In this document: positions 43,246 through 53,218 of the stretch, piece by piece | How positions within the stretch are numbered: the first letter of the stretch is position 1 | Layout of the letters: every line of letters begins with the position of its first letter | Assembly: GCF_014779555.2 (NCBI RefSeq) | Contig: NZ_CP094357.1 | Coordinates: forward strand, 930,001-994,000 | Direction: 5' to 3' | DNA length: 64,000 nt | DNA from: Lysobacter capsici | GTDB taxonomy: Bacteria; Pseudomonadota; Gammaproteobacteria; Xanthomonadales; Xanthomonadaceae | Made by a program: the position numbers and the translations under genes | The notes under the pieces: model-generated | Database searches by the model: none | The model's input: only the letters and a program-made list of their open reading frames with translations | Told to the model about the DNA's origin: nothing

Positions 43246-46080
43246 ATGGCTTCTCCCGACCGCACCATTTTCGAATCCGCCCACGTCGAACGCGCCGTCG
43301 CCCGCTTGCGCGCCGCATCGCCGCGGATCTCCGCCGCGCTCGATGAGCCATCGTTGCTCGCGCGGCTCGCGCGCATCGCCGTGGTCAGCGATTTCGCCAT
43401 CGACACCTTGGTGCGCCAACCCGAGTTATTGCTGGCGCTAGCGGCCGACGACGGCGCCACGCCGCTGCCGCCACCGCGACTCGATACAGAACATCGCGCC
43501 GACTGGGGCACGCGCCTGCGCCGTTACCGCAGCGCCGGTTCGACCCGCTTGATCTGGCGCGACGCGCTCGGCCTGGACAGCGTCGAGGACACGCTCGAGG
43601 GCAGCACGCATCTGGCCGAGGTTTGTCTGCGCACCGCGCTGCGGGCATTGGAGGACGAATTCGCCCAGCGCCACGGCGTGATCCGCACGCCCGATGGACA
43701 ACAGGTGGGATTGGTCGTGTTCGGCCTGGGCAAGCTCGGCGGCGGCGAACTCAATTTCAGTTCCGACGTCGACCTGGTCTACGCCTACGAACACGATGGC
43801 AGTACGCAATTCGATGGCCGTGATCCGGCGCGCGCGCTCGATGCGGAAACCTATTTCGCCAAGCTCGGCCAGCAGCTCGCGCGGTTGCTCGACGAACTCA
43901 CCGCCGAAGGCTTCTGCCATCGCGTGGATCTGCGTTTGCGCCCGTACGGCAATGCCGGCCGCGTGGCCTGGTCGTTCGCGGCGATGGAGCAGTACTTCCA
44001 GCGCGAAGGCCGCGATTGGGAACGTTACGCCTGGCAGAAGGCGCGTCCGGTCGCCGGCGATGCGCAGGCCGGCGAACGTTTCCTCGATAGCCTGCGTCCG
44101 TTCGTGTACCGGCGTTATCTGGATTTCGGCGCGCTCGACGGCCTGCGTTCGATGAAGGCCGCGATCAGCGCCGAGGTCGCGCGCAAGGAACTGGCCGACG
44201 ACATCAAGCGAGGGCCCGGCGGCATTCGCGAAATCGAATTCCTGGTCCAGGCCTTGCAGCTGATCCGCGGCGGGCGCGAGGCCGAACTGCGGGGCCGAAG
44301 TCTGCTGCCGGCGCTGCGCGAACTGATCGCGCAGCGGCAGATCAGCGACGAGGCCGGCGCGGCGCTGGGCGAGGACTACCGTTTCCTGCGTCGCCTGGAA
44401 AACCGCCTGCAGATGCTGCGTGATGCGCAGACCCACGCCTTGCCGAGCCTTCAGGCCGATCGCGAACGCATCGCCGCCGGCCTGGATTATGCCGACTGGG
44501 CCGCGTTGCTGAGCGATCTGGAACGCCGCCGCGAACGCATCACCACCGAGTTCGACGCCTTGCTCGCGCCGCGCCGCCGTCGCGCCGCGCCCGATGCGCT
44601 GACCGCGTACTGGAACGCGCTGCCCGATGCCGGCGACGCGACGATACTGGCCGATGCCGGGTTCGACGCCGCCGCCGATGCCGATGCGGTCTTGCGCGAC
44701 TTCGCCCGCAGCCCCGGCGTGCGCGGCCTGTCGGATGCGGCGCGCACGCGCCTGGACCGGGTGTTGCCGGCCTTGCTGCAAGGCACCGCGTCGTCGTCGC
44801 AACCGATGCTCGCGCTCAAGCGGCTGCTCGCGCTGCTGCACAACGTCTTGCGCCGCAGTGCTTATCTGGCCTTGCTCGACGAACAGCCGGCGGCGTTGTC
44901 GCGCCTGATCGAAGTGGTGTCGCGCAGCGCGCTGTTGGCCGAGCGCCTGGCCTCGCATCCCTTGTTGCTGGACGAATTGCTCGACGCGCGCGTGGTCGGC
45001 CCGTTGCCGCGACGTGAGGAGTTGCTGGCGGCCTGCGCCGAGGTCGATGGCGACGACGACACCGAACTGACCTTGCAGGCGCTCAACGAAGTGCGCCAGT
45101 CGCTGAGTTTCCGCATCGCGATGGCGCTGCGCGACGGTCGCCAGTCGGCCCAGGACAGCGCGCGCCAGTTGGCCTGGCTCGCCGATGGCGTGGTCGCGCG
45201 GGTGTTGCGCCTGGCCGAACAGGAAGTCGCCGCCGCTCACGGCCGGGTGCCGGGCGCGCGTTTCGCCGTGCTCGGTTACGGCAGCCTCGGTGGCGAGGAG
45301 CTGGGCTTCGGTTCGGATCTGGATCTGGTGTTTCTGTACGAAGTGCCCGCGGCCGAGGACGGCGCCGAAGCGGCAAGCTCCGACGGCGCGCGCGCCCTCG
45401 ACGCGCCGCGCTGGTTCGCGCGGCTGGCGCAGAAAATCGTCGCCTTGCTCGGCGCGGTGACCGCGGGCGGGCGTTTGTTCGATATCGACGTGCGGCTGCG
45501 CCCGGATGGCGCCAAGGGCCTGCTGGTGTCGTCGCTGGCGAGTTTCGCCGACTACCAGCGCGAGCGCGCCTGGACCTGGGAACATCAGGCCTTGGTGCGC
45601 GCGCGTTTCGTCGCCGGCGATGCGGCCCTGGGCGAACGCTTCGAAGCGGTGCGCGCGCAGACCCTGGCGAGCGCGCGCGATCCGGCCAAGGTCTACGAGG
45701 ACGTCGGCGCGATGCGCCGGCGCATGCGCGCCGAACTCGATCGCAGCGATGCGGCGGCGTTCGACTTGAAACAGGGCGAAGGCGGATTGGTCGATCTGGA
45801 GTTCCTGTTGCAGGCGCTGGTGCTGCGCGATGCGCGGCGGCACGCGGCGCTGCTGGGGCCGCGCGATACCGCTGGGTTGATTGGCACCGCGCACGCGATC
45901 GGCGCCTTCGACGACGCGGTCGCGGCATCGCTGCTGGCCGCGCACGCGACCTTGTTGTCGCGCGGATTGGATTGCACCCTGGATCGGCGCGCGCGGCGGA
46001 TTGCGCCGGATGCGGCGGTGGAAACGGCGCGCGCGGCGATTGGCTCGGCGGTGGCAGGGCAGGGGCTGGTGTTCGAGTAG
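43246..46080 (+). CDS. glnE: bifunctional glutamine-synthetase adenylyltransferase/deadenylyltransferase
   Basis: A 944-residue enzyme that adds or removes AMP on glutamine synthetase according to PII and glutamine signals. It has two nucleotidyltransferase domains, each with the G-x-G-x-x-GG-E-L/E-x-SDxD motif: [20 protein letters not shown] near residue 160 and [20 protein letters not shown] near 675. Each is followed by a helical domain, including [19 protein letters not shown] near residue 322. Length is normal. The ATG at 43246 follows a possible TTG at 43243. Confidence 0.96.
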   Translation: MASPDRTIFESAHVERAVARLRAASPRISAALDEPSLLARLARIAVVSDFAIDTLVRQPELLLALAADDGATPLPPPRLDTEHRADWGTRLRRYRSAGSTRLIWRDALGLDSVEDTLEGSTHLAEVCLRTALRALEDEFAQRHGVIRTPDGQQVGLVVFGLGKLGGGELNFSSDVDLVYAYEHDGSTQFDGRDPARALDAETYFAKLGQQLARLLDELTAEGFCHRVDLRLRPYGNAGRVAWSFAAMEQYFQREGRDWERYAWQKARPVAGDAQAGERFLDSLRPFVYRRYLDFGALDGLRSMKAAISAEVARKELADDIKRGPGGIREIEFLVQALQLIRGGREAELRGRSLLPALRELIAQRQISDEAGAALGEDYRFLRRLENRLQMLRDAQTHALPSLQADRERIAAGLDYADWAALLSDLERRRERITTEFDALLAPRRRRAAPDALTAYWNALPDAGDATILADAGFDAAADADAVLRDFARSPGVRGLSDAARTRLDRVLPALLQGTASSSQPMLALKRLLALLHNVLRRSAYLALLDEQPAALSRLIEVVSRSALLAERLASHPLLLDELLDARVVGPLPRREELLAACAEVDGDDDTELTLQALNEVRQSLSFRIAMALRDGRQSAQDSARQLAWLADGVVARVLRLAEQEVAAAHGRVPGARFAVLGYGSLGGEELGFGSDLDLVFLYEVPAAEDGAEAASSDGARALDAPRWFARLAQKIVALLGAVTAGGRLFDIDVRLRPDGAKGLLVSSLASFADYQRERAWTWEHQALVRARFVAGDAALGERFEAVRAQTLASARDPAKVYEDVGAMRRRMRAELDRSDAAAFDLKQGEGGLVDLEFLLQALVLRDARRHAALLGPRDTAGLIGTAHAIGAFDDAVAASLLAAHATLLSRGLDCTLDRRARRIAPDAAVETARAAIGSAVAGQGLVFE

Positions 46081-46194
46081 GCATCGGATTCGCACAGGCA
46101 TCGCGGCTTCCGCCGCCACGCCGCCACCGCGCGGATCGCGATCGATGCCGCGGCGATGCTAAGGTCACGCCGCCCGAGCCCCAGGACCCAAGCC

Positions 46195-46599
46195 ATGATC
46201 GACGACACCACCCGCGGCGTGATTTCGGTCTGGATGGGGACCTCCACGCAGTCGCTCGCGGCCTTCAACCGCTACACCGAAGGCATGGAGTCGCGCGGCT
46301 CGGGTTGCCCCGCGCACCGCGATTTCGGTTGCGACTTCATCGACTCGGATTTCTTCGTCGCCTGGCGCACCGCCGGCGACAAAGTGATTCCGGTCGAACA
46401 GCTGGTCAAGGAAGTGGGCGTCAACGCGATCGAGACCGAACAGGCGATCCTCGCGCGCTGCCATGCGCTGGGCGTGACCGAAGGCAATGCGCTGTACTAC
46501 TACGATCACTGCAGCTTTCGCGAAGACGCGCCGGGCCGGCTGTACAACGAATTGCGCTTCATCGGCAGCTTCGCCGACCCGCGCCGCCGGATCGGTTGA
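46195..46599 (+). CDS. immunity 22 family protein (orphan)
   Basis: A 134-residue soluble protein that matches the Imm22 pattern: ISVWMGTSTQSLAAFNRYTE, then the acidic DFGCDFIDSDFF core, VEQLVKEVG and the C-terminal GNALYYYDHCSF. Imm22 proteins neutralise toxins of polymorphic-toxin or contact-dependent systems. No cognate toxin lies nearby (glnE on one side, an ELM1-type gene on the other), so it is probably an orphan that protects against toxins of competitors. It could also be a remnant of a lost toxin locus. Confidence 0.75.
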   Translation: MIDDTTRGVISVWMGTSTQSLAAFNRYTEGMESRGSGCPAHRDFGCDFIDSDFFVAWRTAGDKVIPVEQLVKEVGVNAIETEQAILARCHALGVTEGNALYYYDHCSFREDAPGRLYNELRFIGSFADPRRRIG

Positions 46600-46626
46600 G
46601 CCACCCCGATGGCGTAACTACGTACG

Positions 46627-46720
46627 CCCCCTGTAGGAGCGGCGCGAGCCGCGACCGCGAAACCACGCATTCGACGCAAGCATGTTTCGCGGTCGCGGCT
46701 CGCGCCGCTCCTACAGGGGG
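46627..46720. repeat. REP-like inverted pair, long perfect hairpin
   Basis: CCCCCTGTAGGAGCGGCGCG runs to 46663 and its reverse complement from 46684 to 46720. The two arms of about 37 bases are almost fully complementary around a 20-base loop. It lies between convergent genes and could terminate both. Confidence 0.9.
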
Positions 46721-46771
46721 CTTCGTGACGTTGTCGATTAGCCGGTGGGTTGTTCGATCGACAAGCCGCGA

Positions 46772-47755
46772 TCAATCCTGCAGCGCGAGCCGTTGCCGAA
46801 CCTCCTGCGCCACCCGCGCGGTCTCGCGCAGCGGCACCACCGGATAGGCCAGCAGCGACTGATCGAACACCCGCACCCGGCCCAGGCTCAGCAGGCTGTC
46901 GATGAAACGCCGCGGCCGGCCATCGACGCGCTCGACGCCGAAGGCGAACACCGGCGCACAGGTGGCCGCGGCCTCCGACAGCATGTTGACCGAGTCGGCG
47001 GTGCAGACGATGCGGTCGGCCCAGCCGAGCAGGCCGGGATAGGGATTGGTGCCTTCGCCGGGCTCGTACCACGACACCCGCGGCAGCCGCGCCAGGCGTT
47101 CGCGCAGGCGCGCGCGGATTTCGGCCGGGGTGCGCCGCGAGGTCGTCGCCAGCAGGCTGCCGCCTTCGCGTTCGAGCAGCGCCTGCAACTGCACGGCCAG
47201 GGTGTCGAACGCGGCCTGGTCGAACGCGGCATGCGCGCTCGGGCCGCCGAGCAGCAAGGCGGTGCGCGGACCGGGCAGGGCGCCGAACGCCGGAAACGCC
47301 TTGCGCGCGCCGGCCAGCCACAGGTCGTCGACCGGATTGAGGCTGCCGAGCAGGGTGATGACGTTGCTCCCGCGCAGGCCGTCGTGTTCGGGCGCGATCA
47401 CCAGGTCCCAGTGCGCGGGGTCGATGCGCGGATCGAGGATCTGCACCGCCGCGCAGCCCGGGCCGCGCAGCAGCCGGGTGGCCAGCGCGGCCTGGCGGCC
47501 GCAGCCGATCGCCAGGCGCGGGCGCGCGCTCAGGGCGCTCACGAAGTCGGGACCGAAGGCGCGCTCGGCGCCGATCAGCTGCCGCGGCGCCAGCCAGCGC
47601 CAGGGCGCGCGCGGGTGCAAGGTCCAGTCGGTGGCCGCCCGCCCCAGCGCCTGGGACAGGGCGCTGGCCTGGCGTTGGTTGCCGGCATGGCCGTCGGTCA
47701 GGATCCAGGTTGCAGAAATGGGGTCAGTCTTCGCAGAAAAGCCGTTTCGTTGCAC
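46772..47755 (-). CDS. ELM1/GtrOC1 family protein
   Basis: About 327 residues of the family named after the plant mitochondrial fission factor ELM1; bacterial members look like GT-B-type glycosyltransferases. Marks are WILTDGHAGNQRQASALSQA at the N terminus, QILDPRIDPAHWDLVIAPEH in the middle and YPGLLGWADRIVCTADSVNM followed by SEAAATCAPVFAFG in the C-terminal half. It lies near LPS genes and may modify an envelope glycan, but the substrate is not known. No ATG with a good ribosome site is present; a GTG at 47755 or TTG at 47767 are the best starts. Confidence 0.8.
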   Translation of the reverse strand: MQRNGFSAKTDPISATWILTDGHAGNQRQASALSQALGRAATDWTLHPRAPWRWLAPRQLIGAERAFGPDFVSALSARPRLAIGCGRQAALATRLLRGPGCAAVQILDPRIDPAHWDLVIAPEHDGLRGSNVITLLGSLNPVDDLWLAGARKAFPAFGALPGPRTALLLGGPSAHAAFDQAAFDTLAVQLQALLEREGGSLLATTSRRTPAEIRARLRERLARLPRVSWYEPGEGTNPYPGLLGWADRIVCTADSVNMLSEAAATCAPVFAFGVERVDGRPRRFIDSLLSLGRVRVFDQSLLAYPVVPLRETARVAQEVRQRLALQD

Positions 47756-47863
47756 AGATGCAGTCAATCCGTTCCGGGAGTGGCGGTCTAGCGGTCCGAT
47801 CGAGACTCTACACTTCCGACTCCCGACCACTTTGCCAAGCATGGCAGCCCCACGGAGAAGACG

Positions 47864-48451
47864 ATGTCCAAGGCTCTTGACGACCAGACGCTCGATCAGC
47901 TGTTCCGCACCGCCCGCACCCACAACGTGCTCGGCGGCGAGGTCAGCGACGAGACGCTGCGCCAGCTCTACGATCTGGTGAAGTGGGGCCCGACCAGCGC
48001 CAACGGTTCGCCGGCGCGCTTCGTCTTCGTCAAATCCCAGGAAGCCAAGGAAAAGCTGGCCCCGGCCCTGTCGCCCGGCAACCTGGCCAAGACCCTGGCC
48101 GCGCCGGTCACCGTGATCGTCGCCCACGATCTGGAGTTCTACGAAAAGCTGCCCTACCTGTTCCCGCACGACGATGCGCGCAGCTGGTTCGCCGGCAACG
48201 ACGCGGCGATCAACATCACCGCGTTCCGCAACGGCAGCCTGCAGGGCGCGTACCTGATCCTGGCCGCGCGCGCGCTGGGTCTGGACACCGGCGCGATGTC
48301 GGGCTTCGACAACGCCAAGGTCGACGAGGCGTTTTTCGCCGGCACCAAGATCAAGTCGAATTTCCTGATCAACCTTGGCGCGGGCGATCACGCTCAGTTG
48401 TTCCCGCGTTCGCCGCGCCTGCCGTTCGACGAGGCCGCGCGCATCGACTGA
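47864..48451 (+). CDS. rutE: malonic semialdehyde reductase (RutE-like nitroreductase)
   Basis: A 195-residue FMN-dependent nitroreductase-fold protein. RutE reduces malonic semialdehyde to 3-hydroxypropionate in pyrimidine breakdown. Family marks are [39 protein letters not shown] and [20 protein letters not shown]. No other rut gene is nearby, so the in vivo substrate may differ. It is read away from the ELM1-type gene. Confidence 0.88.
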   Translation: MSKALDDQTLDQLFRTARTHNVLGGEVSDETLRQLYDLVKWGPTSANGSPARFVFVKSQEAKEKLAPALSPGNLAKTLAAPVTVIVAHDLEFYEKLPYLFPHDDARSWFAGNDAAINITAFRNGSLQGAYLILAARALGLDTGAMSGFDNAKVDEAFFAGTKIKSNFLINLGAGDHAQLFPRSPRLPFDEAARID

Positions 48452-48608
48452 GGCGTGCCGCCGGACACGGTTTCGCGGCGCGGACACTTCGGGTTCGCGC
48501 CGTTTGCGCGATAGTGCCGCCGGCGAATGTTCATCCGATGTTTGTTGGTTTTTTCAGCGACACACCCCGAGCAAGTCCCTTCCCAAACCCAGATCCAGGA
48601 GTTCCCTC

Positions 48609-49187
48609 ATGAAGCGTATCCTGCTCGCCGCCGCCCTCGGCCTGGCTTTCGCCGGCACCGCCAGCGCCGCCGCACTGACCTACAAGATCGATCCTAACCA
48701 CACCGACGTGGTCGCCAGCTGGAGCCACTTCGGCTTCTCCAACCCGGTCGCGCATTTCGGCAAGGTCGACGGCAGCATCACCTACGATCCGGCCAAGCCG
48801 GCGGCTTCGAAGGTCGAAGTGACCATCCCGCTCGACGGCCTGGATTCGCACGTCGCCGACTTCGACGAGCACCTCAAGAGCGCGGACTTCTTCGACGCCG
48901 CCAAGTACCCGACCATCACCTTCAAGAGCACCAAGGTCGAAGCGGCCGGCGCCAAGAAGCTCAAGGTCACCGGCGATCTGACCGTGCACGGCGTGACCAA
49001 GCCGGCGGTGCTGGACGTGACCGTCAACAAGATCGGCGAGCAGCCGATGGCCAAGCGCGCGGCGGCCGGTTTCGACGCCACCACCACGCTCAAGCGCAGC
49101 GATTTCGGCATCGCCAAGTACGTGCCGAACGTCAGCGACGAGATCAAGATCCGCATCACCACCGAAGCGATCGTGCCCAAGCCCTGA
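48609..49187 (+). CDS. YceI family periplasmic lipid-binding protein
   Basis: A 192-residue exported lipocalin-like protein. The signal peptide ends at SAAALT. The mature part has YKIDPNHTDVVASWSHFGFS, DSHVADFDEHLKSADFFDAA, TGDLTVHGVTKPAVLDVT and the conserved RSDFGIAKYVPNVSDEIKI. YceI proteins bind isoprenoid lipids and are induced by base or stress, but the role here is unknown. The start at 48609 is fixed by the signal peptide. Confidence 0.92.
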   Translation: MKRILLAAALGLAFAGTASAAALTYKIDPNHTDVVASWSHFGFSNPVAHFGKVDGSITYDPAKPAASKVEVTIPLDGLDSHVADFDEHLKSADFFDAAKYPTITFKSTKVEAAGAKKLKVTGDLTVHGVTKPAVLDVTVNKIGEQPMAKRAAAGFDATTTLKRSDFGIAKYVPNVSDEIKIRITTEAIVPKP

Positions 49188-49221
49188 GCCGTCGCCAGGC
49201 CGAACCGATAAACTGTTCGGC

Positions 49222-49932
49222 ATGATCATCGAACGACCCTCCAGCGCCCGCGGCCGCGTCCAGGCCGGCTGGCTCGACAGCCGCCACACGTTTTCGTTTG
49301 GCGGCTATTACGATCCGGCCTGGATGGGCTTCGGCTGTCTGCGGGTGATCAACGAAGACCGCGTCGATCCCGGCGCGGGCTTCGCGCCGCACCGCCACGC
49401 CAACATGGAAATCCTCAGCTACGTGCTGAGCGGCGCGTTGGCGCATCGCGACAGCAGCGGCGGGGGCGGCGTGATCGGCCCTCGCACCTTGCAATGGATG
49501 AGCGCCGGGCACGGCGTGGAGCACAGCGAGTACAACGCCTCGCAGGCCGAGCCGGTGCATTTTCTGCAGATATGGGTTCAATCCGACCGCTTGAACGCGC
49601 AGCCGGCGTACGCGCACAGCGATGCGTCGGTGGAACGCGACGGCGAGTTCGTGCTGCGCGCATCGCGCGATGGCGCGCGCGGCGGTCTGCCGATTCGTCA
49701 GGATCTGTTGCTGTATTCGTTGACGCTGGGCGCTGGCGTCAGCGCGCGGCGCACGCTCGACGGCGGGCGCTGGTATTGGCTGCAGGTTGCGCAAGGGCGG
49801 GTCGAGGTCGACGGGCGCGTGCTCGAAGCCGGCGATGCGTTGGGGTTCCGTGAGGAATCCGGCGAGCGGGTGCTGACCGGGCTGGGCGATGCGGCGGCGG
49901 ATGTGCTTTGGTTTGATTTGCCTGCGGGTTGA
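49222..49932 (+). CDS. pirin family protein
   Basis: A 236-residue bicupin. The metal-binding cupin includes PHRHANMEILSYVLSGALAH and the family signature MSAGHGVEHSEYNASQ. Some bacterial pirins are quercetin dioxygenases and others regulate metabolism; the activity here is not known. It starts 34 bases after yceI and could be co-transcribed. Confidence 0.92.
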   Translation: MIIERPSSARGRVQAGWLDSRHTFSFGGYYDPAWMGFGCLRVINEDRVDPGAGFAPHRHANMEILSYVLSGALAHRDSSGGGGVIGPRTLQWMSAGHGVEHSEYNASQAEPVHFLQIWVQSDRLNAQPAYAHSDASVERDGEFVLRASRDGARGGLPIRQDLLLYSLTLGAGVSARRTLDGGRWYWLQVAQGRVEVDGRVLEAGDALGFREESGERVLTGLGDAAADVLWFDLPAG

Positions 49933-49935
49933 GTG

Positions 49936-50018
49936 AAGGCAAACGCAAAAGCAAAAGCAAAAGCAAAAGCAAAAGCGAATCCCCCTGGCCCCCCTTTTGC
50001 AAAGGGGGGAACCCGGTA
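49936..50018. repeat. C-rich hairpin repeat with AAAAGC tract
   Basis: Five copies of AAAAGC lead into GAATCCCCCTGGCCCCCC, then TTTTGCAAAGGGGGGAA and a CGGTAGGTGGG remainder. It is a shortened copy of the element at 22526-22665. Confidence 0.8.
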
Positions 50019-50146
50019 GGTGGGGGCAGCGTTGCTGAGAGTTCGCCAGGATCCGCAACCACCTCATTGGCAACCATCTCATCGAAATAGCGGCCATCGA
50101 CCCGTAACACGGCCCGTCGCCACCATCCCGACCGCTCCTGCTATGG

Positions 50147-50195
50147 CTTTTCCCCCCTTTGGAAAAGGGGGGCAGGGGGGATTCGCTTTTCACCC
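50147..50195. repeat. C-rich hairpin repeat, inverted short copy
   Basis: TTCCCCCCTTTGGAAAAGGG-GGGCAGGGGGGATTCGCTTTT. It is the core of the same family in the opposite orientation, 140 bases from the copy at 49936. Together they fill the 355-base gap 49933-50287. Confidence 0.8.
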
Positions 50196-50287
50196 CACTC
50201 CCCAGCGAACCCACACACCGCCTGCACCCGGCCCAGCCCCCCAACACTGCTAAACTGCCCGCCCGCGTCGCCATCCGTAGTCCCCCC

Positions 50288-50491
50288 ATGACCACCGCAG
50301 CCAACGCCCATCCCACCCAGGCCAGCGCCGATCTGCGCTACACCGTCACCCGCGCCGATCTACCGCTGAGCTGCCCGCTGCCGTCGATGGCGCTGTGGAA
50401 CTCGCATCCGCGCGTGTACCTGCCGATCGAAGCCGAGCGCGAATGCCTGTGCCCGTACTGCGGCTCGCATTTCACCCTGGTCGACGACTGA
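50288..50491 (+). CDS. CHCC-type zinc-finger domain protein
   Basis: A 67-residue protein of the zf-CHCC family, named after a subunit of complex I. It has the LSCPLPSMALWNSHPRVYLP segment and the C-terminal CLCPYCGSHFTLVDD. The four metal ligands are probably one early Cys, the His of the NSHPRVYLP part and the last CPYC pair. It is found next to LPS genes in many gammaproteobacteria; its function is unknown. It lies 10 bases before the glycosyltransferase gene and is likely in the same transcript. Confidence 0.9.
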   Translation: MTTAANAHPTQASADLRYTVTRADLPLSCPLPSMALWNSHPRVYLPIEAERECLCPYCGSHFTLVDD

Positions 50492-50501
50492 CCCAGCGGC
50501 C

Positions 50502-51644
50502 ATGACGCCCGAGCAGCCGACCCACGCGCGCCGGCTGACGGTGATGCAGTTGCTGCCGGCGCTGGAATCGGGCGGGGTCGAACGCTCCACCCTGGAAATC
50601 GCCGACGCGCTGGTGCGCGCCGGCCATCGCGCCATCGTCGTGTCCGCCGGCGGCCGCCTGGTGCCGCGGTTGCTCGAATCGGGCGCCGAACACATCGAAC
50701 TGACGATCGGACGCAAGTCGCCGTCGACCTTGCTGCACGTGTTCACGCTGCGCCGGTTGTGGGCGCAGCTCGGCGTCGACCTCGTACATGCGCGCTCGCG
50801 CCTGCCGGCTTGGATCGGCCTGATGGCCTGGCGCGGCCTGCCCGAATCGGCGCGGCCGCATTGGGTCACCACCGTCCACGGCTTGAATTCGCCGTCGCGC
50901 TACAGCGCGGTGATGACCCGCGGCGAGCGGGTGATCTGCGTATCGAACACGGTCCGCGACTATGTGCTGCAGCATTACCCCGACACCGATGCCGACACGC
51001 TGCGGGTGATTCCGCGCGGCATCGATCCGGCCGCGTTCGCGCGCGCGCCAATGCCCGATCCGCAGGCGCGCGCGTGGGCCGCGTCCCTGCATCCGGCCCT
51101 GGCCGGCGACGGCCCACTGCTGCTGTTGCCCGGCCGAGGCACTCGCCTGAAAGGCCATGCCGATGCGCTGGCGCTGCTGGCCACGCTGCGCGCCGACGGG
51201 CGCGATGCGCGCCTGTGGCTGCCGGGCGCGCGCGCCAGCGGACGCGAGGCCTACATCGCCGAGCTCGAAGCGCAGGCGCAGGCCTTGGGTATCGATGCGG
51301 CGATCGCCTTGACCCCGCCCACCGACGCGATCGCGCGCGCCTACGCCGCCAGCGATCTGGTGCTGCAGCTGTCGCGCAAACCCGAAGCCTTCGGCCGCAC
51401 CGTGATCGAAGCCTTGTCGGTCGGTCGGCCGGTGCTGGGCTGGAACCACGGCGGCGTCGGCGAATTGCTCGCGCGTCTGCAGCCGCGCGGCGCGGTCGCC
51501 GCGTTCGATGAGCGCGCCTTGCGCGAGGCGGCTTGCGAATTGCTAACGCAAGCGCCCGCGGCAGTGGATACGATGGCGTTTTCCCTGCGGGCGATGCAGG
51601 AGGCCACGCTTGCCGTCTATGCCGAACTCGTCGACACCCCCTGA
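50502..51644 (+). CDS. glycosyltransferase family 4 protein
   Basis: A 380-residue GT-B enzyme that probably adds a sugar to the LPS core. It has the N-terminal QLLPALESGGVERSTLEIAD acceptor loop, LLLLPGRGTRLKGHADALAL near residue 205 and the donor-binding KPEAFGRTVIEALSVGRPV (E-x7-E type) near 295. The 3' end overlaps the O-antigen ligase gene by 35 bases. Confidence 0.9.
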   Translation: MTPEQPTHARRLTVMQLLPALESGGVERSTLEIADALVRAGHRAIVVSAGGRLVPRLLESGAEHIELTIGRKSPSTLLHVFTLRRLWAQLGVDLVHARSRLPAWIGLMAWRGLPESARPHWVTTVHGLNSPSRYSAVMTRGERVICVSNTVRDYVLQHYPDTDADTLRVIPRGIDPAAFARAPMPDPQARAWAASLHPALAGDGPLLLLPGRGTRLKGHADALALLATLRADGRDARLWLPGARASGREAYIAELEAQAQALGIDAAIALTPPTDAIARAYAASDLVLQLSRKPEAFGRTVIEALSVGRPVLGWNHGGVGELLARLQPRGAVAAFDERALREAACELLTQAPAAVDTMAFSLRAMQEATLAVYAELVDTP

Positions 51645-53028
51645 CGCGGCCGTCGCGGCCGCGACCGGCGAGAGCGTGGCCGATCCAGTGCATTGGGCCG
51701 GATCGCGGCCGCCCGAACTGCCGCCGGCGATCGTCGGTTGGCGTTGGGCGCCGGCGTGGATCCTGGCCTATGTCGCCTTGTTGTTCGCGCCGGGCATCGC
51801 CGAGACGGTACTGAGCCTGGGCGCGATCACCATGCTGGTGAAGCTGGTGCTGGCGCGCTTCAACACCGGCGCGCGTCTGCTCAGCGATCCGGCCTGGGCC
51901 TTGACCAGCGTGTTGTTCGCGGCCTATTGGCTGCCCGAACTGATCTCGGCGATCGATGCGGTCGATCCCGCCCGCGCCCTGCGCGAAGCGGCGGTGGACC
52001 TGCGTTATCTGCCGTTCCTGTGGCTGGTCGCGGCCGCGGTCGCCTCCGCGCAGGGACGGCGCACGACCTTCGGCGGGCTGGCGATCATCGTCGGTGTCTG
52101 GACCGTGGACGCGCTGCTGCAGGCCATCAGCGGCACCAGCCCGTTGTTCTTCGCGATCGACTCGCTCAAGGTCGCGATCAGCGGCCATCGCACCTGCAGC
52201 GCCGAGGAAATCGCCGCGGTCGATCGGCTCGGCGGCATTCTCGGGCCGTGCAATCTCAAGCTCGGCCAAGTGATTGCGAGTTTCTCGCCGTTCGTGCTGT
52301 ACGCGGTCGGTCGGCGTTTCGGCCGCGGCGGCTGGATCGCCGCGACCGCGGCGGTCGGCATCGTGGTGGTGTTGGCCGGCTCGCGCGCGTCGTGGATCAC
52401 CTTCGCCCTGGTGCTGTTGCTGTCGGGCTGGCGCATGCTCGGCTGGAAGCGGCTGCTCGGGCTGTTCGCCGCGGGGCTGCTGGCCCTGGTGATCTTGAAC
52501 CAGACCTCGACCCAGGTGCATCAGCGCCTGGAGCGCACCGCGCAGATCGTCGGCGCCGACCTGGCCGGCGTCGATACCGCGCTGTCGGGACGCACCCGGA
52601 TCTGGCGCGCGGCGCTGTGCATGGTCGCCGAGCATCCGGTCAACGGCGTCGGCGCGCGCGGTTTCCGCGAAGCGTTCCCTGCCTGCGATCCGCAGCCCGG
52701 CGTGACCACGTCCTGGGGTTACGGCCCGGCCTTGCACGCGCATCAACTGCTGTTGGAAGTGCTCAGCGAGACCGGCGCATTCGGCTTGCTGATGTGGCTG
52801 GCCGGCGCGGCGCTGGCCTGGCGCGCCTGGACCTTCGCCGACGGCGCCGCGCGCGAACGCGCCCGGCCGGCGATGGTGGCGTTGTTGGTGACGGTGTTTC
52901 CGTTCAACACCCACCTGGCGTTCTATTCGACCTTCTGGGGCGGGCTGACCTTGTTGTTGGCGGCGCTGTATACCGGCAGCTTGCTCGCGCAACCGCCGCG
53001 GGATGGAACGGTGCTCGACAGCCGTTAG
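51610..53028 (+). CDS. O-antigen ligase family protein
   Basis: A 472-residue membrane protein with about ten spans and a Wzy_C/WaaL-type periplasmic loop: LSGRTRIWRAALCMVAEHPV, NGVGARGFREAFP and HAHQLLLEVLSETGAFGLL, where the His is typical of ligases. It should join O-antigen or another glycan to the lipid A core. The TTG at 51610 has an ideal AGGAGG site six bases upstream, so it is preferred over the ATG at 51619. It is translationally coupled to the upstream glycosyltransferase. Confidence 0.88.
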   Translation: MPSMPNSSTPPDAAVAAATGESVADPVHWAGSRPPELPPAIVGWRWAPAWILAYVALLFAPGIAETVLSLGAITMLVKLVLARFNTGARLLSDPAWALTSVLFAAYWLPELISAIDAVDPARALREAAVDLRYLPFLWLVAAAVASAQGRRTTFGGLAIIVGVWTVDALLQAISGTSPLFFAIDSLKVAISGHRTCSAEEIAAVDRLGGILGPCNLKLGQVIASFSPFVLYAVGRRFGRGGWIAATAAVGIVVVLAGSRASWITFALVLLLSGWRMLGWKRLLGLFAAGLLALVILNQTSTQVHQRLERTAQIVGADLAGVDTALSGRTRIWRAALCMVAEHPVNGVGARGFREAFPACDPQPGVTTSWGYGPALHAHQLLLEVLSETGAFGLLMWLAGAALAWRAWTFADGAARERARPAMVALLVTVFPFNTHLAFYSTFWGGLTLLLAALYTGSLLAQPPRDGTVLDSR

Positions 53029-53063
53029 CGTTGTGCGAAGTCAATCAGCGATAGTCGCGGGCG

Positions 53064-53197
53064 CCCCCTGTAGGAGCGGCGCGAGCCGCGACCGCGAAAC
53101 CTCGTTTACGTCGAAGCGATGAAGTCCTGATCGAGAATCGGCATTTGCGCCGTAGACGCGATGTCGCGGTCGCGGCTTGCGCCGCTCCTGCAGGGGG
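53064..53197. repeat. REP-like inverted pair with 60 bp spacer
   Basis: CCCCCTGTAGGAGCGGCGCG to 53100 and TCGCGGTCGCGGCTTGCGCC to 53197 are inverted copies around an unrelated spacer. They lie between the convergent O-antigen ligase and LpxL genes, where terminators would be expected. Confidence 0.85.
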
Positions 53198-53218
53198 CGG
53201 TCGCGGCTTTCTATGGGC

